Notes: generated from the sequence alone by a model not told the origin. A DNA stretch of 52,470 bases from Acidimicrobiaceae bacterium (GCA_027451285.1 DAIDJP010000042.1:1-52470), one strand, 5' to 3'. Positions 19,073-27,893 are shown, numbered from the stretch's first letter. A program made the numbers and translations.

Positions 19073-19100
19073 TTGGAAAGAAGGCCGCCCCCGGTAGGAT
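19073..19100 (+). promoter_or_regulatory. Promoter of sufC-sufS-sufU
   Basis: TTGGAA (19073-19078), a 16-nt spacer and TAGGAT (19095-19100), then 7 nt to the GTG at 19108. The most complete promoter in the window, predicted to give a leaderless mRNA. Confidence 0.6.
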
Positions 19101-19107
19101 CAAGCCC

Positions 19108-19866
19108 GTGTCTACGGCCCTCCTAGAACTGCGCGACCTGCACGTCGAGGCCGACGGAGCCCCGATCCTGCGTGGCGTCTCACTCGTCGTCAACGAGGGC
19201 GAGGTCCACGCCCTCATGGGACCGAACGGCGCCGGCAAGTCGACCCTGGCGAACGTGATCATGGGCCATCCGGGGTACCAGGTCACCGCCGGCGAGATCT
19301 ACCTGCGCGGCGAGAACATCGCGACCTGGACGTCGGACGAGCGCGCGCGCCACGGCATCTTCCTCGCCTTCCAGTACCCCGAAGCCATCAGCGGCGTCTC
19401 GGTGATCCAGTTCCTGCGCCAGGCGATCGCCGCGCGTAAGGGCCTCGAGGAACTGAGCGTGCTCGAGGTTCGACTCGACCTCGCCGAGTGGATGGACCGC
19501 CTGGGCATGGACCCGGCCTTCGCCGAGCGACACCTCAACGAGGGGTTCTCCGGCGGTGAGCGCAAGCGCAACGAGATCCTCCAGATGGCCCTGCTCGAGC
19601 CCGTCATCGCCCTGCTGGACGAGACCGACTCGGGCCTGGACATCGACGCGCTGCGCGTGGTGGCCCGCGGCGTACGCACGGTGCGCGAAGAGCACCCGGC
19701 GATGGGCGTCCTGCTCGTCACCCACTACGTGAAGCTGCTCGAGGAGATCGAGCCCGAGCAGGTCCACATCCTCGTCGACGGACGCATCGTCGAGTCCGGC
19801 GACGCGAGCCTGGCCACGCGCATCGAAGAGGGCGGCTACGACTCGTGGCGCGCGGTGAGCGCGTGA
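19108..19866 (+). CDS. sufC: Fe-S assembly ATPase SufC (copy 1)
   Basis: 252 aa. ABC ATPase with Walker A GPNGAGKST (38-46), SufC-type Q-loop region FQYPEAISGV, signature FSGGERKR (147-154), Walker B LLDETDSGLDID and H-loop VTHYVKLL. SufC powers the SufBCD scaffold. MGHPGYQVTAGEIYLRGE is typical of canonical SufC. It is followed by sufS with a GTGA overlap. A second SufC-like gene lies at 22931-23650 on the other strand beside sufD, so this organism has two. Confidence 0.93.
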   Translation: MSTALLELRDLHVEADGAPILRGVSLVVNEGEVHALMGPNGAGKSTLANVIMGHPGYQVTAGEIYLRGENIATWTSDERARHGIFLAFQYPEAISGVSVIQFLRQAIAARKGLEELSVLEVRLDLAEWMDRLGMDPAFAERHLNEGFSGGERKRNEILQMALLEPVIALLDETDSGLDIDALRVVARGVRTVREEHPAMGVLLVTHYVKLLEEIEPEQVHILVDGRIVESGDASLATRIEEGGYDSWRAVSA

Positions 19867-21098
19867 CGAGCTTCGACGCCCGCGCGGTGCGTGCCGACAC
19901 GCCCATGATGAAGCGGGTCGTCAACGGCCGGCCGCTCACCTACCTCGATTCGGCGTCGTCGAGCCTGCCGCCGCGCGCGGTCATCGAGGCGATCAGCCGC
20001 TACTACGAACTGCACCACGCCAACGTGCACCGCGGTGTCTACACCACGGCGAACGAGGCGACCGAGATCTTCGAGGGCGCCCGCGTCGCCGTCGCCGACT
20101 TCATCCACGCGCCCGGAGGTGCCGAGGAGGTCGTCTTCACCCACGGCACCACCGAATCGTTCAACCTCCTCGCCAAGAGCTGGGGCGCGGCCAACCTGCG
20201 CGAGGGCGACGTCGTGCTGGTGAGCGAGATGGAACACCACGCCAACATCGTGCCGTGGTTCCAGCTGCGCGAGACCACCGGGATCGAGGTGCGCTTCATC
20301 CCCGTGGGCGACGACTATCGCCTCGACTTGACCGACATTGACCGGCTGATGGACGGCGTGCGCCTCCTCTCGGTGACGGGCATGTCCAACGTGCTCGGCA
20401 CCATCAACCCGCTGGGCGAGCTCGCGGCGCTCGCGCACCGCCACGGCGCGCTCTTCGCGGTTGACGGCGCCCAGTCGATCGCCCACCTGCCCACCGACGT
20501 TGCGGCCCTTGACATCGACTTCCTCGCCTTCTCGGCCCACAAGATGCTCGGACCCACCGGTCTGGGCGTCTTCTGGACGCGCCGCGAGATCCTCGCCGAC
20601 ATGCCGCCGTTCCTCGGTGGCGGCGGGATGATCCTCGACGTGCGCACCGACGGCTACACCCCGGCTAGCGGCCCCACGCGCTTCGAGGCCGGCACCCCGG
20701 CGATCGCCGAGACCGCCGGTCTCAGCGCGGCGATCCGCTACCTGAACGGCCTGGGCATGGACAACGTGGCCGCGCACGAACACGAACTCACGATCGACGC
20801 CCTCGAGCGCCTGGAGAAGGAGTTCTCCGGACGCGTGCGCGTCATCGGCCCGGCGGACGCCACTTCGCGCGGCGGCGTGCTGAGCCTTGACGTCGAAGGC
20901 GTGCACCCCCACGACGTCGCCCAGATCCTCGACCAGTACGGGGTCTGCGTGCGACCCGGACACCACTGCGCCAAGCCCCTGATGCGCCGCTTCGGCCTAG
21001 CGGCCACCGCGCGCGCCTCCTTCGGCCCGTACTCGCTCACCTCGGACACTGACGTGCTGATCGAAGCGCTCGGCGAGGCCGTCTCACTCTTCGCATGA
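19863..21098 (+). CDS. sufS: Cysteine desulfurase SufS
   Basis: 411 aa, starting at the GTG that overlaps the sufC stop (GTGA). Class V aminotransferase fold with PLP-binding Lys227 (SAHKMLGP), DGAQS preceding it, THGTTESFN near the phosphate site, and catalytic Cys369 in RPGHHCAKP. It takes sulfur from cysteine as a persulfide and passes it to SufU. Type II desulfurase (short Cys loop). Its stop overlaps the sufU start (ATGA), so the three genes are translationally coupled. Confidence 0.95.
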   Translation: MTSFDARAVRADTPMMKRVVNGRPLTYLDSASSSLPPRAVIEAISRYYELHHANVHRGVYTTANEATEIFEGARVAVADFIHAPGGAEEVVFTHGTTESFNLLAKSWGAANLREGDVVLVSEMEHHANIVPWFQLRETTGIEVRFIPVGDDYRLDLTDIDRLMDGVRLLSVTGMSNVLGTINPLGELAALAHRHGALFAVDGAQSIAHLPTDVAALDIDFLAFSAHKMLGPTGLGVFWTRREILADMPPFLGGGGMILDVRTDGYTPASGPTRFEAGTPAIAETAGLSAAIRYLNGLGMDNVAAHEHELTIDALERLEKEFSGRVRVIGPADATSRGGVLSLDVEGVHPHDVAQILDQYGVCVRPGHHCAKPLMRRFGLAATARASFGPYSLTSDTDVLIEALGEAVSLFA

Positions 21099-21568
21099 CG
21101 ATGTCCAATCTCGACGACCTCTACCGCGAGATCATCCTCGACCACTACCGCACCCCGCGTAATCGCGGCGAGTTGGAGAGCCCGCCCGCCGTGCGTGTCG
21201 AGGGCTTCAATCCCCTGTGCGGCGACGAGCTGGTGCTCTACCTCGTCGTCGAAGACGGCGTCGTCACCAACATCAAGATGACCGGACACGGCTGTTCAAT
21301 CTCCCAGGCCTCCTCGTCGCTGATGAGCGTGGCCGTCAAGGGCAAGAGCCTCCCCGAGGTCGAGACGGTGATGGAGCGCTTCAAGGAGATGATGACCTTG
21401 AAGGAGCGCAGCCTCGACGAGAACGGCGAGGAGGCTCCGCTGGACCTACGCAGCCTCGGCGAGATCGCCGCGCTCGCGGGCGTGGTGAAGTTTCCGGTGC
21501 GCATCAAGTGCGCCACCCTCGCCTGGAAGACGCTGGCCGAGGCCGTGGCCGAGGCCTCGTCGAACTAG
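21095..21568 (+). CDS. sufU: Zinc-dependent sulfurtransferase SufU
   Basis: 157 aa. Zinc ligands of the SufU type are present: Cys42 and Asp44 (NPLCGDEL), Cys67 (GHGCSIS) and Cys139 (KCATLAW). The insert between the second and third cysteines is the SufU-specific extension that separates it from scaffold IscU. It accepts persulfide sulfur from SufS. The ATG overlaps the sufS stop, and the 3' end overlaps the convergent LytR-CpsA-Psr gene by 4 nt. No sufT gene follows. Confidence 0.95.
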   Translation: MTMSNLDDLYREIILDHYRTPRNRGELESPPAVRVEGFNPLCGDELVLYLVVEDGVVTNIKMTGHGCSISQASSSLMSVAVKGKSLPEVETVMERFKEMMTLKERSLDENGEEAPLDLRSLGEIAALAGVVKFPVRIKCATLAWKTLAEAVAEASSN

Positions 21569-22899
21569 CCCTGCGGGGTGCAGGGAACCGGGTCGAAGTA
21601 CTGCAGGCCCTCGGGCGGCTGGGTCGTCGTGGTGGTCGAGTGCGTCCCCGACGCCGAGCCGGCGCTGGTCGCACTGTGATGGGTCGCCACGGTCGTCGTG
21701 GTCACCGGGATCACCGGCGGCATCGGCGTCTGCAGGGCGGTGTTGGGCGGCGGGTTGGTGGGCCGGATCAACTGGGTGCCGAAGATGCTCGTGAGCATCT
21801 GCTGGGCGGCGGGCTCTTGGACGAACTGCACGTCGCCGACCGAGCTTGACGCGCCGATGGTCGGCAGCGTGTAGGTCTTCATCGCGTTGGGGTTGAGGCT
21901 GTGAAACTTAATCGCCAGACCGATGAGCTCGTTGAGTGAGAAGTTCTGGTCCAGCGTGATCCCCTGAGGGATCTTGGAGATGAACGAGTTCAGCGTCAGG
22001 GGGTTGTAGATGCTCTTGACTCGACTCAGCAGCGCGCGCAGGAACGCGTTCTGGCGCTGGATGCGGCCGAAGTCGCTCGTGACGTCGTAGTTCCACTGGC
22101 CGTTCTGGAACCAGTAGTAGTGACGGCTGCGCGCCACCGCCAGGGCCTGGAAGCCGGTCACCAGCTGGCAGCCGGCGTGCGGGATCTTGAGACCCGAATA
22201 GGGGTCCTTCGCCGGGTAGGGGAAGTCGAGGTACACCCCGCCCACCGCGTCCGCGGCGTTGATCAGTCCGGCGAAGTTGACCTGGACGACGTGACTGATG
22301 GGAATGCCGAAGTTTGCCGTGATGGTCTGGGCGAGCAGGGACGGCCCGTTGCCGTAATTGACGTTGATGCGGTTGAACCGACCGAAGAGGGACTGGTTGG
22401 CGAGGAGGGTCACCATCGTGTCGCGCGGGATCGAGAGGATGGTGATGGTGCCGGCCGTGGGGTCGACGTGCATGATCTTGACGACGTCGCTGCGCTGTCC
22501 GGAGGCCTGACCCGTGGTGGCCCCGCTCTGGCGCGCGACGAGGCCCGTCAGTCCCGCACGCGAGTCCGAGCCGATGGTGAGGATGTTGAAGGGCTGACCG
22601 GGAAGGCGCGCCACCTCGCCGGCGACGTTGACCTTGGTGATCTGGCTGAAGCGCCACTGGGCGTAGAGGTAGCCGCCGCCGATCAGAGCGATGAGTAGGC
22701 CCACGACCACGATCCCCGAGATGATCACGTAGCGGCGCCGGCGCGAACCCTTTCGCCGTGTCGTCTTCGGCGTCACACCCGCGCGACGGTCGACCGCCTC
22801 GCCGAGAGCGCGCAGTCTCTCCTCGTTGGCGAGGGCTCTCGACGCCGCGGTGGACTTTTCGGAGCGGCCCCGCGGCGCACTGTGACGTCCTTCAGCCAT
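21565..22899 (-). CDS. LytR-CpsA-Psr (LCP) family glycopolymer ligase
   Basis: 444 aa. A cytoplasmic basic N-terminus (1-56), one transmembrane helix (~57-80, YVIISGIVVVGLLIALIGGG), then the extracellular LCP domain (~105-370). Visible motifs are NILTIGSDSRAG, RSDVVKIMHVDP, ILSIPRDTMV (catalytic Arg region), FNRINVNYGNG, DAVGGVYLDFP and RSRHYYWFQNG. A Thr/Ser-rich, low-complexity C-tail follows (~385-444). LCP proteins attach teichoic-acid-like or arabinogalactan-like polymers to peptidoglycan. TAGAAT six nt before the ATG suggests a leaderless mRNA. Confidence 0.93.
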   Translation of the reverse strand: MAEGRHSAPRGRSEKSTAASRALANEERLRALGEAVDRRAGVTPKTTRRKGSRRRRYVIISGIVVVGLLIALIGGGYLYAQWRFSQITKVNVAGEVARLPGQPFNILTIGSDSRAGLTGLVARQSGATTGQASGQRSDVVKIMHVDPTAGTITILSIPRDTMVTLLANQSLFGRFNRINVNYGNGPSLLAQTITANFGIPISHVVQVNFAGLINAADAVGGVYLDFPYPAKDPYSGLKIPHAGCQLVTGFQALAVARSRHYYWFQNGQWNYDVTSDFGRIQRQNAFLRALLSRVKSIYNPLTLNSFISKIPQGITLDQNFSLNELIGLAIKFHSLNPNAMKTYTLPTIGASSSVGDVQFVQEPAAQQMLTSIFGTQLIRPTNPPPNTALQTPMPPVIPVTTTTVATHHSATSAGSASGTHSTTTTTQPPEGLQYFDPVPCTPQG

Positions 22900-22905
22900 T
22901 CGACG

Positions 22906-22911
22906 ATTCTA
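22906..22911 (-). promoter_or_regulatory. -10 element, leaderless promoter of the LCP gene
   Basis: TAGAAT on the minus strand, 6 nt before the ATG at 22899. Confidence 0.5.
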
Positions 22912-22930
22912 CCCTTCAGCGAATTCTCGA

Positions 22931-23650
22931 CTAGGGCAACGCCCGGAAGGGCTCGTACCCGTCGCGCTCGAGGACTTCGGCCAGTTCGGGGCCACCGGTC
23001 GCCACGACGCGTCCGGCGCTGACCACGTGGATCATCGTCGGGGTCAGCTCGTGCAGCAGGCGCCGGAAGTGAGTGATCGCGAGGATCCCGCATCCCCACT
23101 CGCGCGTCGCCGCGTCGAGGCGACGCGCGACGGCCCCGAGGGCGTCGACGTCGAGCCCCGAGTCAATCTCGTCAAACACCGCGAAGGCCGGCCGCAACAC
23201 GCCGATCTGGACGACCTCGGCCCGCTTGCGCTCGCCTCCTGACAGGTCGACGTTGACGAATCGATCGAGCAGCTCGTTGCGCAGCCCCACCTGGGCGGCC
23301 TCGTCGGCCATGCGCGCGCGCAGGCCCTCGGGGGCCGCACCGGCCGCCGCGAGCAGGTCGAGCGGGCGCACCCCGGGGATCTCGAGCGGTTGCTGGAGGG
23401 CGAGGATCAGTCCGGCGCGGGCGCGCTCACTGGCCGACAGCGCCAGCAGGTCGACGCCGTCGAGGGTCACCGAGCCTCCGGTGACCACGTAACCGGGCCG
23501 GGCCGCGAGGGCGTGGGCCAGGGTCGACTTGCCGGACCCGTTGGGTCCCATGATGACGTGCACTTCACCCGAGTCCATGGCCAGGTCGAGTCCGCGCAGG
23601 ACCTCCTTGCCGGCCACCTCGACGCGCAGGTCGTCGATGACGAGTCTCAC
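22931..23650 (-). CDS. sufC2: SufC-like ABC ATPase (copy 2), in the sufD-Rieske operon
   Basis: 239 aa, starting at a GTG that overlaps the Rieske gene stop (GTGA). All ATPase elements are intact: Walker A GPNGSGKST (35-43), Q-loop region LALQQPLEIPGV, signature LSGGERKR, Walker B VFDEIDSGLDVD, H-loop ITHFRRLL. The ERKR signature, DSGLD and the IPGV segment are SufC traits, which separates it from transporter ATPases. It is clearly divergent from copy 1, and its ~80-120 region differs most. The order sufD-Rieske-sufC is the usual actinobacterial arrangement, so this copy is the positional equivalent. I infer it works with the adjacent SufD; the gene symbol is provisional. Confidence 0.88.
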   Translation of the reverse strand: MRLVIDDLRVEVAGKEVLRGLDLAMDSGEVHVIMGPNGSGKSTLAHALAARPGYVVTGGSVTLDGVDLLALSASERARAGLILALQQPLEIPGVRPLDLLAAAGAAPEGLRARMADEAAQVGLRNELLDRFVNVDLSGGERKRAEVVQIGVLRPAFAVFDEIDSGLDVDALGAVARRLDAATREWGCGILAITHFRRLLHELTPTMIHVVSAGRVVATGGPELAEVLERDGYEPFRALP

Positions 23651-23958
23651 CAGGTCACCTCCACGCGTCCGTCGCGAATCGTGACGTCGTAGCGCACCAC
23701 CGGCTTGGTCGCGGGCAGAGAGAGCGGCTCGCCGCTCACGAGGTCGAACATCGCGCCGTGACGAGCGCACTCGATCTCTCGAGAGTCGGCGTCGACCTCG
23801 CCGTCGGAGAGCCAGAAGGCCTCGTGGCTGCAGCGGTCGTCGAGCACGTAGACGTCGTCCTCGATGCGCACGACCACGAGCTCGCGGTCCTCGAGGCGCA
23901 CCGCGCGGGCCTCGCCGGAGGTGAAGTCGCTCAGCGCGCCGATGTCGTGGGTCCTCAC
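23647..23958 (-). CDS. Rieske-type [2Fe-2S] protein of the suf locus
   Basis: 103 aa. Cluster ligands: Cys43-x-His45 (RCSHEAFWLSDG) and Cys64-xx-His67 (CARHGAMFDL), as in dioxygenase-ferredoxin and NirD-like Rieske proteins. No transmembrane segment, so it is soluble. A Rieske gene between sufD and sufC is common in actinobacterial suf operons; a role in electron delivery or as a client protein is unproven. Coupled on both sides by GTGA overlaps, with sufD upstream and sufC2 downstream. Confidence 0.9.
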   Translation of the reverse strand: MRTHDIGALSDFTSGEARAVRLEDRELVVVRIEDDVYVLDDRCSHEAFWLSDGEVDADSREIECARHGAMFDLVSGEPLSLPATKPVVRYDVTIRDGRVEVTW

Positions 23959-25187
23959 GCGCTCACCTCGACGGTGTCGAGGGCGGTGTGAACGTCGGCC
24001 TCGACGAGCGCGGCGACGTCGGCGGGCAGGGCCACCATCATCTCGTTGAAGAACCCCTGGATCATCAGCCTCTCGGCGACGCCTCGCTCGACGCCGCGCG
24101 ACTCGAGGTACCAGCGCTGCATCTCATCGAGCGGTCCGACGCTGGAGGCGTGCGCGCAGATGACGTCGTTCTCGCGGATCTCCAGGTTCGGCACGGAGTC
24201 GGCGTGCGCGCTGGGCGCGAGCAGCAGGTTGCGGTTCGTCTGTCGGGCGTCCGTGCGCTTGGCGCCGCGCTCGATCTCGATGAGCCCGGTGTAGATCGAG
24301 CGTGAGTGATCGGCCACGGCGCCCTTGGCCAGCAGGGTCGACTGCGTGCGCGGGGCCACGTGAAACTGACGCGTGCGAAAGTCGTGCACCTGTTCACCCG
24401 TGCCGAGGTACGTGGTGCGCAACTCGTTCGACGCACCACTGGCGCGCATGATCGCGTCGTTGCGCGAACGGTCGTAGTGCGCGCCGATGCCGACCACGGC
24501 CTGACGCAGGCGCGCGTCGCGCTCGAGCACGCCGGTGGAGCGCGCGACGTGCCAGGCCGAGGGCGCCAGGCGCTGATAGGTGACCATCTGCAGCGACGCG
24601 TTCTCGCCGACCTGGAACTCGCTGAGGGGAACGACCAGGGCGTCCTCTCCCCCCTCGAGGTACTCAACGATCGCCGCGCTGGCACCGCGCCCGACTTCGA
24701 CGTGCAGGCGCGTGAAGGACGTCGAGGAGTTCGTGACGTTGAGGATGATGAGCGGGCGCGCGAGCGCGACGCCCGCGGCCACCGAGACGACGACGGTCGC
24801 CGGAGCGAAGGCCGCGTTGAGCAGCGCGAAGGCGTCGCCGGCGTAGCGCTCCAGGGGGGCCTCGCCGGTCAGACTCGATTCCGCGTCGGTGGTCGTGATC
24901 GTCACACCCTCGAGTGCCGGGGACTCGACGAGGAAGCCGTCGACGACGCGCACCACGTCGCCGCGCGCGGCGAGGTGCCTGGCGAAGTCCGACTGGGGAC
25001 CCGCGTGGGGGCTCGTGACCAGGCGGAACCGATCGAGAGTGAAGCCCTCGAGTGGCGCGTAGCGCCACACCTCGTCACTCGTCGTGGGCAGTCCCACCCC
25101 CTGAAACTGACTCCAGGCGCGACGTCGGACGTCGTTGGCACCGTAGGGGGCGAGGAAGCTGTCGGCGGCGTCGGAGAAGGTTGTCAT
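23955..25187 (-). CDS. sufD: Fe-S assembly protein SufD
   Basis: 410 aa from the ATG at 25187; the frame is open further upstream but the SufD sequence starts here. The SufBD beta-helix core is visible: LHVEVGRGASAAIVEYLEGG, HYDRSRNDAIMRASGASNELRT and RSIYTGLIEIERGAKRTDARQTNRNLLLAPSAHADSVPNLEI, broken by normal variation, then ENDVICAHASSVGPLDEMQRWYL and the C-terminal helix. SufD pairs with SufB on the SufC dimer. First gene of sufD-Rieske-sufC2. SufB is encoded 1.3 kb upstream, separated by a gene on the opposite strand. Confidence 0.93.
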   Translation of the reverse strand: MTTFSDAADSFLAPYGANDVRRRAWSQFQGVGLPTTSDEVWRYAPLEGFTLDRFRLVTSPHAGPQSDFARHLAARGDVVRVVDGFLVESPALEGVTITTTDAESSLTGEAPLERYAGDAFALLNAAFAPATVVVSVAAGVALARPLIILNVTNSSTSFTRLHVEVGRGASAAIVEYLEGGEDALVVPLSEFQVGENASLQMVTYQRLAPSAWHVARSTGVLERDARLRQAVVGIGAHYDRSRNDAIMRASGASNELRTTYLGTGEQVHDFRTRQFHVAPRTQSTLLAKGAVADHSRSIYTGLIEIERGAKRTDARQTNRNLLLAPSAHADSVPNLEIRENDVICAHASSVGPLDEMQRWYLESRGVERGVAERLMIQGFFNEMMVALPADVAALVEADVHTALDTVEVSA

Positions 25188-25206
25188 ATGGGAGAGAGCC
25201 GTGGCA

Positions 25207-25212
25207 AGTGTA
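25207..25212 (-). promoter_or_regulatory. -10 element of the sufD operon
   Basis: TACACT on the minus strand, 19 nt before the sufD ATG, giving a leader of about 12 nt. The -35 is poor. It supports independent transcription of sufD from sufB. Confidence 0.35.
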
Positions 25213-25240
25213 CCGGGCGGGCACTCTCGTTCGACCGGCC

Positions 25241-25246
25241 TAGGCT
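25241..25246 (+). promoter_or_regulatory. -10 element of the crotonase-fold gene at 25263
   Basis: TAGGCT, 16 nt before the ATG. The short leader contains GCGGAGG as ribosome-binding site. Confidence 0.35.
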
Positions 25247-25262
25247 TCTCGCGGAGGCACCC

Positions 25263-26090
25263 ATGGAATTCTCGTCTGATGTCCTGACCCTCACCGTCGA
25301 GGCACACGTGGCCACACTGTGGCTGGATCGACCCGAGGCGCGTAACGCCCTCGGGAGTGCCTTGTGGCGCGACCTGCCGCGCGCCTGTGCGGCGATCGAC
25401 GAGGACCCCGAGGTGCGCTGCGTCGTGCTCGCCGCGCGCGGCGAGCACTTCAGCGTCGGACTAGATCTCAAGGAGCTCGGCTCCTCGCTCTCGGGCGGCG
25501 GTAGCCACCCCTCGCCGGCCGCCGCGAGCGCGTCGTCCTACGCGGCGGTGCGCGCGATGCAGGCCTCCGTCAACTCACTCGCCGACCTCGCCGTGCCGGT
25601 CATCGCCGCGGTGCACGGGTACTGCATCGGTGGCGGCGTGGATCTGATCTGCGCGGCCGACATCCGCCTGGCCTCGAGCCACGCCGTCTTTTCCGTGCGC
25701 GAGACAAAGGTGGCGATCGTCGCCGACCTGGGGACGCTGCAGCGTCTGCCGCGCATCATCGGGGCCGGCCACGTCGCCGAGTTGGCCTTCACCGGCGAGG
25801 ACGTCGACGCCGAGCGCGCCGCGGCCATCGGACTGGTCAATTCGCTGCATGGTGACAGCGGCGAGGACGTTCTTCACGCCGCGCACGATCTCGCCCGGCG
25901 CATCGCGGCCAACTCCCCGCTCGCGGTGAAGGGCACCAAGGCGGTTCTGCGGGCGGCCGACGAGCGCGCCATCGCCGAGGGCCTCGATTTCGTCGCGCGC
26001 TGGAACACGATGTATCTCAAGAGCAACGATCTGGCCGAGGCGATGTCGGCCTTCGCCGAACGGCGCGCGCCGGTCTTTCGCGGCGACTAG
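25263..26090 (+). CDS. Crotonase-family protein, probably delta(3,5)-delta(2,4)-dienoyl-CoA isomerase
   Basis: 275 aa from the ATG at 25263, with GGAGG upstream; the open frame continues further 5' but is antisense to sufD. Oxyanion-hole segments HFSVGLDLKELG and HGYCIGGGVDLICAADIRLAS. The active-site stretch SVRETKVAIVADLGTLQRLP resembles ECH1-type dienoyl-CoA isomerases, with Glu and Asp about eight residues apart, rather than plain hydratases. It isomerises dienoyl-CoAs in unsaturated fatty acid oxidation. The gene sits on the plus strand between sufB and sufD, and its end overlaps the four-cysteine protein gene by 4 nt. Confidence 0.82.
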   Translation: MEFSSDVLTLTVEAHVATLWLDRPEARNALGSALWRDLPRACAAIDEDPEVRCVVLAARGEHFSVGLDLKELGSSLSGGGSHPSPAAASASSYAAVRAMQASVNSLADLAVPVIAAVHGYCIGGGVDLICAADIRLASSHAVFSVRETKVAIVADLGTLQRLPRIIGAGHVAELAFTGEDVDAERAAAIGLVNSLHGDSGEDVLHAAHDLARRIAANSPLAVKGTKAVLRAADERAIAEGLDFVARWNTMYLKSNDLAEAMSAFAERRAPVFRGD

Positions 26091-26437
26091 CGGCGCCAGA
26101 ACTTCCAGCCGCGCGACTTGCTCGTCGCGTCGTCCACTTCGCGGCGGCGCTCGTCGATCAGTTCGGGCGCGACGGCGTTGACGATCTCGCTCGCCGCTTC
26201 GAGCAACTCGCGACGATCTTCGAGGGGAACGTTCGACTCGGGCGCGGTCTCGACCGGTCGGTCCACCAGCGACCCGTGACTCCAGCCGACGTCAGCGAAG
26301 CGGCGCTCGTAGGTGGTGCAGTCCGCTGGGCACGACCACGGTTGGTCAGGGGCGTTGCCCAACACGCAGAACCGCGCGACCTCGCCGGAGGCGTAGGTAC
26401 GACTCTGAAAGTGCTTGCACTCCTCGCGCATGGCCAC
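26087..26437 (-). CDS. Small four-cysteine protein of the suf locus, function unknown
   Basis: 116 aa. The N-terminal 40 residues hold four cysteines: Cys7 (EECKHF), Cys24 (RFCVLG), Cys36 and Cys40 (WSCPADC), spaced C-x16-C-x11-C-x3-C. The rest is an acidic helix (DRRELLEAASEIVNAVAPEL) and a basic tail ending WKFWRR. The cysteine pattern suggests a zinc or Fe-S site, but no family is recognised. It lies 35 nt downstream of sufB on the same strand and is probably co-transcribed, hence possibly an accessory Fe-S assembly or carrier protein. An in-frame ATG two codons later is an alternative start. Confidence 0.75.
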   Translation of the reverse strand: MAMREECKHFQSRTYASGEVARFCVLGNAPDQPWSCPADCTTYERRFADVGWSHGSLVDRPVETAPESNVPLEDRRELLEAASEIVNAVAPELIDERRREVDDATSKSRGWKFWRR

Positions 26438-26472
26438 GTCTCAGTCTCGCACGCGCGCCGCTGCGGTCAAGG

Positions 26473-27873
26473 TCAACCGACCGAGCCCTCCATCTGCAAC
26501 TCGATCAGGCGCGACCACTCCACCGCGTACTCCATGGGCAGGGTGCGCGTGACCGGCTCGATGAAGCCGTTGACGATCATGCCCATCGCCTGGGCCTCGT
26601 TGAGGCCGCGGCTCATGAGGTAGAACAGCTGGTCGTCGCCGATCTTCGAGACCGTGGCCTCGTGGCCGATCGACGCGTCCTGCTCGCCGACCTCCATGTA
26701 GGGCTTGGTCTCGGAGATCGACTGCTCGTCCAGGATCAGGGCGTCGCAGCGCACGAAGCTCTTGGCGCCGGTGGCGCCCTCTTCGACCTTGACCAGCCCG
26801 CGGTACGTCGTCTGGCCGCCGTCCTTGGAGATCGACTTCGAGATGATCGTCGAGGTCGTCTCGGGGGCGTGGTGAACCATCTTGGCGCCGGCGTCCTGGA
26901 CCTGTCCGGGGCCGGCGTAGGCCACTGAGAGCACTTCGCCCGAGGCCTTGGGGCCCATCAGGTACACACTCGGGTACTTCATGGTCAGGCGCGAACCGAT
27001 GTTGCCGTCGATCCATTCCACGTGGGCCTCGGCCTCGGCGCGGGCGCGCTTGGTCACCAGGTTGTACACGTTGTTCGACCAGTTCTGGATCGTGGTGTAG
27101 GTGATGCGCGATCCGGGCAGGGCCACGAGCTCGACGACCGCCGAGTGCAGCGAGTCCGTCGAGTAGACCGGCGCCGAGCAGCCCTCGACGTAGTGGACCT
27201 GGGATCCCTCGGCGGCGATGATGAGCGTGCGCTCGAACTGGCCCATGTTCTCGGTGTTGATGCGAAAGTAGGCCTGCAGGGGCTGGTCGACGTTGACGCC
27301 CGGCGGCACGTAGATGAACGAGCCTCCGCTCCAGACCGCCGAGTTGAGCGCGGCGAACTTGTTGTCATTCGGCGGGATCACCGTGCCGAAGTAGCGGCGT
27401 ACGAGGTCGGGGTACTCGCGCACGGCCGTGTCCATGTCGCAGAAGATCACGCCCAGGCGCTCGAGGTCCTCGCGGTTGCGGTGAAAGACGACCTCGGACT
27501 CGTACTGGGCGGTCACGCCGGCCAAGTACTTGCGCTCGGCCTCGGGGATGCCCAGCTTCTCGTAGGTGTTCTTGATCGCGTCGGGCAGGTCCTCCCAGGA
27601 GTTCACCTGGTTCTCCGTGGGCTTGATGTAGTAGTAGATGTCGTTGAAGTCCAGGTCGGGCATCCGATCGGCGAACCAGGGCAGCATCGGCTTCTTCTCG
27701 AAGCGCTTGAGGGCGCTGAGGCGGAAGTCGCGCATCCAGGGCTCCTCGTTCTTCATGCCCGACATCTCGCGCACGATGGCCTCGTTGAGGCCCTTCTTGG
27801 GCTTAAAGACGGGGATCTGGTCGTCGGACCAGCCCAACTGGTAACGGCTGAAGTCGAGATTGTCGATGGTCAT
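26473..27873 (-). CDS. sufB: Fe-S scaffold protein SufB
   Basis: 466 aa, close to the usual length, from the ATG at 27873, with AAGGAG 6 nt upstream. N-terminal helices ([39 protein letters not shown]), then the SufB beta-helix: [68 protein letters not shown] and [23 protein letters not shown], which includes the conserved Cys in RCDAL and the C-terminal Glu/His region. It is the cluster-building subunit of SufBCD. It is followed on the same strand by the four-cysteine gene, and its promoter overlaps a palindrome. Confidence 0.96.
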   Translation of the reverse strand: MTIDNLDFSRYQLGWSDDQIPVFKPKKGLNEAIVREMSGMKNEEPWMRDFRLSALKRFEKKPMLPWFADRMPDLDFNDIYYYIKPTENQVNSWEDLPDAIKNTYEKLGIPEAERKYLAGVTAQYESEVVFHRNREDLERLGVIFCDMDTAVREYPDLVRRYFGTVIPPNDNKFAALNSAVWSGGSFIYVPPGVNVDQPLQAYFRINTENMGQFERTLIIAAEGSQVHYVEGCSAPVYSTDSLHSAVVELVALPGSRITYTTIQNWSNNVYNLVTKRARAEAEAHVEWIDGNIGSRLTMKYPSVYLMGPKASGEVLSVAYAGPGQVQDAGAKMVHHAPETTSTIISKSISKDGGQTTYRGLVKVEEGATGAKSFVRCDALILDEQSISETKPYMEVGEQDASIGHEATVSKIGDDQLFYLMSRGLNEAQAMGMIVNGFIEPVTRTLPMEYAVEWSRLIELQMEGSVG

Positions 27874-27893
27874 GGCGCTCCTTGGGATTAACC

